The position numbers and the translations under genes are program-made. Below, one piece after another: positions 6,441-10,726 of a stretch of DNA of 10,726 nucleotides; positions within the stretch are counted from its first letter, which is position 1; the number at the start of each line of letters is the position of its first letter. Origin of the DNA: Acidimicrobiaceae bacterium (lineage in GTDB: Bacteria > Actinomycetota > Acidimicrobiia > Acidimicrobiales > Aldehydirespiratoraceae); the NCBI GenBank assembly GCA_009840695.1, contig VXNG01000158.1:1-10726 (forward strand), given 5' to 3'. The notes under the pieces are model-generated. The model did not search any database. It saw only the letters and a program-made list of their open reading frames with translations, and was not told the DNA's origin.

Positions 6441-6474
6441 TGCGGGAGGGCGTTGGCAGCAGCGCCCTCCCGCA
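6441..6474 (+). terminator. Strong 12-bp perfect hairpin between binding protein and permease genes
   Basis: TGCGGGAGGGCG (6441-6452) pairs perfectly with CGCCCTCCCGCA (6463-6474) over a 10-nt loop; a further T-G wobble is possible at each end. No U-run follows (GCCGTCATCC). It starts 88 nt after the binding-protein stop and ends 47 nt before the permease start. Such a structure commonly protects the binding-protein mRNA 3' end or causes partial termination, giving more binding protein than membrane subunits. Which role applies here is inference. Confidence 0.6.
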
Positions 6475-6521
6475 GCCGTCATCCGATCCGCCGCCTGCCC
6501 AGGCCAGCAAGGGAGAGTGCG

Positions 6522-7385
6522 ATGGCTCCCGACCGACTCTTCAACCTCGGCTTCGACCTCGCCACCACGATCTCGATCCTTGCGTTGGTGTCGTTGGGTC
6601 TCGCGGTCATCTTCGGGATGCGCGGTGTGATCAACCTCGCGCACGGCGAGTTCATCATGCTGGGCGCGTTTGCGACGCTCACCGGGGTGCGCAACGGCCT
6701 CAACATCTGGATAGCGATGGCAGCGGCTGCGGCGGTGGTGGGCCTCTTCGGGATTGTTGTGGAGCGGCTGATCATCCGGCACCTGTACGGGCGCCTCGCC
6801 GACACCATGCTGGCCACCTGGGGGCTGTCGCTGATCATGGTCCAGGCGGTTGAGAACCGCTACGGGTCGGTCACTGAGGGCATCTCGGTGCCGGTCGGGA
6901 ACTTCACCGTCGGCGAGTTCTCCATGTCGAAGTACAACTTCGTGCTCATAGCCGCAGCCGCGGCCAGCGTGCTGGCGACATACGCGACCATGCGCCGCAC
7001 CCGCTACGGGCTGCTGGCCAGAGCCGCAACCCAGTCGTCGACGATGGCCGAAGGACTCGGGGTCAACACCTCCGGGGTGAACATGTGGACCTTCGGGCTC
7101 GGCTCGGCCCTGGCCGGCGCGGCTGGCGCGCTGCTCGCGCCGGTTGTGGGAGTGATCCCCACCATGGGCCAGACCTTCGTGGCCCGGGCGTTCATGACAG
7201 TCATAGTGGGCGGACCGTCATTCGTGGCCGGCACCGTGTCGGCCAGCGGGCTGCTGGGATTCATAGAGAACGTGGGCACCAACTGGTTCACACCCGTGAT
7301 CGGACAGGCGATGCTGCTCATGGCCGCGATCGTGATTCTGCGATTCCTGCCCCAAGGGCTGACCGGGACCCGGTTCCGGCGATGA
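6522..7385 (+). CDS. ABC transporter permease, LivH/UrtB type
   Basis: One of two membrane subunits of the importer. The 287-residue protein is almost wholly hydrophobic, with about eight predicted spans. It carries the LivH/UrtB motif GMRGVINLAHGEFIMLGAFA (about residues 32-51), a charged cytoplasmic segment RRTRYGLLARAATQ that contacts the ATPases, and the C-terminal PQGLTG typical of the family. ATG 6522 follows AAGGGAGAG (6509-6517). The frame opens at 6453 within the hairpin, but that arginine-rich extension is not expected for this family. The stop overlaps the next start as ATGA, so the two permeases should be translationally coupled. Substrate follows the binding protein, not this subunit. 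Confidence 0.92.
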   Translation: MAPDRLFNLGFDLATTISILALVSLGLAVIFGMRGVINLAHGEFIMLGAFATLTGVRNGLNIWIAMAAAAAVVGLFGIVVERLIIRHLYGRLADTMLATWGLSLIMVQAVENRYGSVTEGISVPVGNFTVGEFSMSKYNFVLIAAAAASVLATYATMRRTRYGLLARAATQSSTMAEGLGVNTSGVNMWTFGLGSALAGAAGALLAPVVGVIPTMGQTFVARAFMTVIVGGPSFVAGTVSASGLLGFIENVGTNWFTPVIGQAMLLMAAIVILRFLPQGLTGTRFRR

Positions 7386-9349
7386 GAGATCTGTTGGCTC
7401 GGGTCGCCGGCTCTGGAGCAAAGCCTGCTGGAAGCAACGTGCGGCGCGACCTAGGCGGCGCCGCACTAGCGTTCGCGGCCGCCGCAGTGCTGGGCAACTG
7501 GGTGGAGGAATTCACCGCGTTCGAATGGTCGCTCTGGGCCGTGCAGGCCATCCTCGCGCTGTCGCTGACGCTGGTATGGGGCTACGGCGGGATCTTCAGC
7601 CTGGGCCAGGCCGCCATATACGGCATCGGCGGCTACACCTACGGATTCTGGGCCATCAACCTGGCCGACAACACCGGCGAGTCTCTGACCGCCGTACTAG
7701 TCGCGGTGGTTGTCGGCGCGGTGTTCGCGGCGCTGCTGGGCTACTTCATGTTCTACGGGAACGTCACCGACGTGTACGTGGCCATCATCACCCTGGCCAC
7801 CAGCCTGGTGCTGTTCGCCTTCGTGAACTCGACCTCGGGCCGCGCCTACCGCATCGGCGACGCGCCCTTCGGCGGCTACAACGGCATGCCTCGTATCCCC
7901 CGGATCACCTGGCGCCTGCCCGGAGGTGAGAGCCACGAGCTGACTAGAACCCAGTTCTTCTTGTTCTGCGTGGCCGCGGGCCTGCTTATCGCAGTGGCCA
8001 TACGTGTGCTGTCGCGCCGCCCCTTCGGCCGCATCGCCGTCGCGCTTCAGCACAACGAACTCCGTACCGGGCTGCTGGGCTACGACGTTAGGTGGCACAA
8101 GCTGGCGGTGTTCACGATCGGCGGCGCGATCGCGGCATTCGCGGGCGCTCTCTTCGCGGCGTGGGGGCGGTTCATGAGTCCGCCGGTCTTCTCGCTCACA
8201 CCGGCCGCGCTGGTGGTGATCTGGGTGCTGGTCGGAGGTCGCAGCAGCGTGTCCGGGGCGTTCGTGGGCGTACTGGTGGTCAAGGGATTCTCCTCGTGGT
8301 TCGGGGGCGCCAGCGGCGACAACGAACCGATCGTGCTGGGAGTGATTCTCGTGCTGATCGTGCTTCTGCTGCCCGGAGGGATCGTCGCCAACCTCTCGAA
8401 GCTGAGAAAGTGGGCGCAGAGCCGCCTCTCGCTGAGCGCAACCAGGCTCGGTGCGGACGCTGAGACCGTCGATCACCAGTTCGAGCCGTCCATAGCCTCA
8501 CCGACCCCAGAATTCGCGCAGCAGCGGGCTCGACTGATCGCCACAGCAGCGGTGACGAAACGATTCGGCGGCCTGGCCGCCGTGGACGCCGTGACTCTGG
8601 AGTTCCCGCGCGGCGTCTCGTGTCTCATCGGCCCCAACGGCGCAGGCAAGAGCACGCTGCTAGACCTGCTGTCGGGTCGCCAGAGACCGACCGCAGGAGC
8701 GGTAATGCTCGACGGCCAGGACCTCACCAAGAGCGAGCCGTTCCTGCGCGCTCGCGGGGGTGTGGGCACCAAGCTGCAGGTCGCCTCGGTCTATGAGTCG
8801 CTGACGGTGAGGGAGAATCTGTGGCTGGCCTGCTATGCCATGCCGCGCGAAATCGAGGAGGCCGATCGGCGAGCTGCGGGCCTGCTGGAATGGCTTGATC
8901 TACGAGACGAAGCGGAGCAGCCCGCCGGGACCCTGTCGCACGGCAAGAAGCAGTGGTTGGAAATCGGCATGGTCGTGTCAACCGATCCCTCGGTCGTGCT
9001 ACTGGATGAGCCCACCGCGGGTATGACGCGAGAGGAGACGGAGCGCACCGCTAACCTCGTCAGGGAGCTGGGCGAGAGGGCGTCGGTGATCGTCGTTGAG
9101 CACGACATGGACTTCGTGCGCCAACTGGACGCCCCGATCACCGTGTTGCACATGGGCTCGATGTTCACCCAGGGGACATTCGACGAGCTCTCAGGCGATG
9201 ACCGCGTGATCGACATCTACCTGGGCGCACACCACAGCAACGGGAGCGCCGCAGGCGGCCCGGGGTCAGTGCCCGGCAGGCCCTTGAGCGCCAGCAGTGC
9301 CGAGGCAGACGGCGTCACCGGCGGAGGATCGGCTGATGCTGACGCTTAG
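7382..9349 (+). CDS. Fused ABC permease (LivM/UrtC type) and ATPase (UrtD type)
   Basis: One 655-residue chain combines a membrane subunit and a nucleotide-binding subunit normally encoded separately. Residues 1 to about 345 are a LivM/UrtC permease with the motif VWGYGGIFSLGQAAIYGIGG and the cytoplasmic loop SRRPFGRIAVALQHNELRTG. After a charged linker (about 346-380) comes the ATPase: Walker A GPNGAGKST (417-425), UrtD-type signature LSHGKKQ (518-524) replacing LSGGQ, Walker B VVLLDEP (538-544) and EHDMDFVR. EPTAGMTREETERTA is a UrtD hallmark and favours the amide/urea branch. A 40-residue Gly/Ser/Ala tail (616-655) follows the family's usual end. ATG 7382 overlaps the preceding stop; the frame extends back to 7085 only inside the previous gene. 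Translation is continuous with no sign of frameshift, so the fusion appears genuine. Confidence 0.9.
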   Translation: MRDLLARVAGSGAKPAGSNVRRDLGGAALAFAAAAVLGNWVEEFTAFEWSLWAVQAILALSLTLVWGYGGIFSLGQAAIYGIGGYTYGFWAINLADNTGESLTAVLVAVVVGAVFAALLGYFMFYGNVTDVYVAIITLATSLVLFAFVNSTSGRAYRIGDAPFGGYNGMPRIPRITWRLPGGESHELTRTQFFLFCVAAGLLIAVAIRVLSRRPFGRIAVALQHNELRTGLLGYDVRWHKLAVFTIGGAIAAFAGALFAAWGRFMSPPVFSLTPAALVVIWVLVGGRSSVSGAFVGVLVVKGFSSWFGGASGDNEPIVLGVILVLIVLLLPGGIVANLSKLRKWAQSRLSLSATRLGADAETVDHQFEPSIASPTPEFAQQRARLIATAAVTKRFGGLAAVDAVTLEFPRGVSCLIGPNGAGKSTLLDLLSGRQRPTAGAVMLDGQDLTKSEPFLRARGGVGTKLQVASVYESLTVRENLWLACYAMPREIEEADRRAAGLLEWLDLRDEAEQPAGTLSHGKKQWLEIGMVVSTDPSVVLLDEPTAGMTREETERTANLVRELGERASVIVVEHDMDFVRQLDAPITVLHMGSMFTQGTFDELSGDDRVIDIYLGAHHSNGSAAGGPGSVPGRPLSASSAEADGVTGGGSADADA

Positions 9350-10037
9350 CGATCTGCGGTCCGGATACGGGGCCACGCCGGTGCTACACGGCATCGACCT
9401 CAAGCTGGCACCCTCGGAGTGCGCCGCGGTTCTGGGCCGAAACGGGGTCGGCAAGACGACCCTGATGCGGGCCATCACCGGAGCCATCGCCACGACCGGT
9501 GGATCGATCCGCTTCGACGGCACCGACCTCGGTCCGCTCAAGGCACACGAACGGGCCCGGCTCGGGATCTCTCTTGTGCCCCAAGGACGCGAGGTCTTCC
9601 CGAAGCTGACCGTGCTGGAGAACCTCCGGGTCGGGACGGCAGCCCGCCGGGATCGCAGAAGCGACGCCGTGGACAGGATCTTCGAGGAGTTTCCGATGCT
9701 CGCGCAACGCAGGCGTGCCCGGGGCGGGAGCCTCTCTGGGGGCCAGCAGCAGCTCCTGGCACTGGCCAGGGCACTGGTCACCGCTCCCCGACTGCTCCTG
9801 CTGGACGAGCCGTCAGAGGGCATTCAGCCCTCAGTGCTTGACGAGATCGCAGAGGTGATCGGCAGGATCAACGCCGAAAGGGGCATCGCGGTGCTCGCCG
9901 TGGAGCAGAACCTCGAGTTCGCGGCCCGCATCGCGCAGCGTTCCCTCATCTTGGAGAAGGGCGAGATCATCGCCGAGGTGGCCACCGCGGAACTACGCGG
10001 CGACCGCACACTCCAGAGGAAGTACTTGGCGCTCTAG
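9336..10037 (+). CDS. ABC transporter ATPase, LivF/UrtE type
   Basis: Second ATPase of the importer, pairing with the fused UrtD-type domain to drive uptake. The 233 residues show Walker A GRNGVGKTT (34-42), the family stretch SLVPQGREVFPKLTVLENLRVG, signature LSGGQQQLLALARAL (from 133), Walker B LLLLDEP (153-159) continuing into SEGIQPSVL, and switch histidine replaced by Gln in AVEQNLEFA, as is usual for LivF/UrtE. FPMLAQRRRARGGSLSGGQ and EGIQPS are closer to UrtE than to leucine LivF. ATG 9336 was chosen because GGAGGA (9323-9328) precedes it at 7 nt; a GTG at 9297 lies within the previous gene and lacks such a site. The gene overlaps the preceding one by 14 nt. It is the last importer gene; 62 bp separate it from the ligase. 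Confidence 0.93.
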   Translation: MLTLSDLRSGYGATPVLHGIDLKLAPSECAAVLGRNGVGKTTLMRAITGAIATTGGSIRFDGTDLGPLKAHERARLGISLVPQGREVFPKLTVLENLRVGTAARRDRRSDAVDRIFEEFPMLAQRRRARGGSLSGGQQQLLALARALVTAPRLLLLDEPSEGIQPSVLDEIAEVIGRINAERGIAVLAVEQNLEFAARIAQRSLILEKGEIIAEVATAELRGDRTLQRKYLAL

Positions 10038-10086
10038 GTCGGACGGACCCAGCCAGCAAGCCCCCCAGGGGAGACCCAACCAAAGT

Positions 10087-10117
10087 AAGGAGACAAACGA
10101 TGGAGGTGCCCACCATG
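10087..10117 (+). promoter_or_regulatory. Two tandem in-frame translation starts of the acyl-CoA synthetase gene
   Basis: AAGGAGA (10087-10093) lies 6 nt before ATG 10100, and GGAGGT (10102-10107), which overlaps the first start codon, lies 7 nt before a second in-frame ATG at 10115. Both have near-ideal ribosome-binding sites, so either or both could be used; the proteins would differ by five residues. Confidence 0.5.
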
Positions 10118-10726
10118 AAGCTGTCATCGGACTCAGGTCCGACTTCGGTGCCGCTCCTGGATGAGACGATCTCTCAGAATCTGGCCCGCACGGTCGCCGA
10201 GCACGCCGACCGGGATGCGCTGGTATCGGTCGAGCAGGGAATCCGTTTCACCTACGCGCAGTTCGCCGACGAGGTCGATCAGGTGGCCCGCGGGCTGATG
10301 GGGATCGGGGTGGACAAAGGCGACCGGGTGGGTATCTGGAGCCCCAACTTCGCGGAGTGGGTGCTGGTGCAGTACGCCACGGCCCGCATCGGCGCGATCC
10401 TGGTCACGATCAACCCCGCCTACCGGTCCTCGGAGCTTGAGTATGTGCTCAACCAGTCGGGGCTCTCGGTGCTGGTGGCGGTGGAGTCGTTCTTGACGAG
10501 CGACTACCGCTCGATGGTCGAGGAGGTCTGGGAGCGGGTACCGGCTGAGAGGGTGATCTACCTGCACACCGCCGACTGGGATGACTTGCTGGATGCCTCT
10601 GGCGAGGTGCCGGTGAGACAGTTGGATCAGCGCACCGCCCAGCTCACTGCCGGTGAGGCCATCAACATCCAATACACCAGCGGCACCACCGGCTTCCCCA
10701 AGGGCGCCACGCTGAGCCATCGCAAC
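10100..10726 (+). CDS. AMP-dependent acyl-CoA synthetase/ligase (FadD-like), N-terminal part only
   Basis: Activates a carboxylic acid with ATP and CoA to an acyl-CoA via an acyl-adenylate, in the cytoplasm. The 209 residues visible are the start of the large AMP-binding domain of an enzyme that usually has about 540-560 residues; the C-terminal lid domain lies beyond the window. Family features are FTYAQFADEVDQVARGL, GDRVGIWSPNFAEWVLVQYA, INPAYRSSELEYVLNQSG and the phosphate-binding loop YTSGTTGFPKG (192-202) followed by ATLSHRN. These resemble FadD-type fatty-acyl ligases more than acetyl-CoA synthetase. The gene follows the importer by 62 bp with no terminator visible, so it is probably in the same operon and may activate the acid released by the amidase. 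Substrate chain length cannot be told from this part. Confidence 0.92.
   Translation, partial: MEVPTMKLSSDSGPTSVPLLDETISQNLARTVAEHADRDALVSVEQGIRFTYAQFADEVDQVARGLMGIGVDKGDRVGIWSPNFAEWVLVQYATARIGAILVTINPAYRSSELEYVLNQSGLSVLVAVESFLTSDYRSMVEEVWERVPAERVIYLHTADWDDLLDASGEVPVRQLDQRTAQLTAGEAINIQYTSGTTGFPKGATLSHRN

Noticed and set aside
6453..6521. Upstream extension of the first permease
   Set aside because: It would begin in the loop of the 12-bp hairpin and add an Arg/Pro-rich stretch; ATG 6522 has a proper ribosome-binding site.
7085..7381. Upstream extension of the fused permease-ATPase gene
   Set aside because: The extra 99 codons lie wholly inside the preceding permease gene in another frame and look non-coding; ATG 7382 with the ATGA overlap is the natural start.
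7697..8476. 259-codon open frame on the minus strand
   Set aside because: It is antisense to the permease half of the fusion gene. The translation is His/Gln/Arg-rich and lacks any fold signature.
10133..10720. 195-codon open frame on the minus strand
   Set aside because: It is antisense to the acyl-CoA synthetase, whose AMP-binding loop is clearly in the plus frame.

Overview
The window is a GC-rich, densely coding stretch whose gene content and style suggest a member of the Actinomycetota. Supporting features are a fused acetyl-CoA carboxylase carboxyltransferase of the actinobacterial kind without a zinc ribbon, G/C-ending codons, GTG starts, overlapping stop/start junctions and an amidase closely resembling those of Rhodococcus. 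An Acidimicrobiia-like lineage is a guess; no rRNA or other marker gene is present. I see no mobile element, tRNA, CRISPR array or phage gene. The genes read as chromosomal metabolic genes.

Layout. On the left, on the minus strand and cut by the window edge, is the carboxyltransferase gene (1-902). A 266-bp divergent intergenic region with a perfect 7+2+7 bp palindrome separates it from a plus-strand run that continues to the right edge. That run contains: an amidase-signature enzyme (1169-2719); a soluble GAF-domain histidine kinase (2799-3983) overlapping a NarL/LuxR-type response regulator (3980-4687); a 231-bp intergenic region with a tandem repeat; a lipoprotein substrate-binding protein of the AmiC/UrtA family (4919-6352); a 169-bp structured intercistronic region; a LivH/UrtB-type permease (6522-7385); a fused LivM/UrtC permease plus UrtD-type ATPase (7382-9349); a UrtE-type ATPase (9336-10037); and the first 209 residues of an acyl-CoA synthetase (10100-10726).

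How they may work together (inference). A high-affinity ABC importer of the amide/urea branch of the branched-chain amino acid transporter family brings in a small amide. The amidase releases ammonia and a carboxylic acid. The ligase activates the acid as a CoA thioester. The two-component system, encoded between the enzyme and the importer, would be the local regulator. The same CCTGCATT core lies exactly 37 nt upstream of a TAGT sequence in front of both the amidase and the binding-protein gene, with a second copy at the latter, which makes it a candidate shared operator. The carboxyltransferase may be housekeeping and linked only by position. The substrate is not known from sequence.

The points most worth following are the shared motif, the leader-peptide-like mini-ORF with two hairpins between the binding protein and the permeases, and the permease-ATPase fusion.
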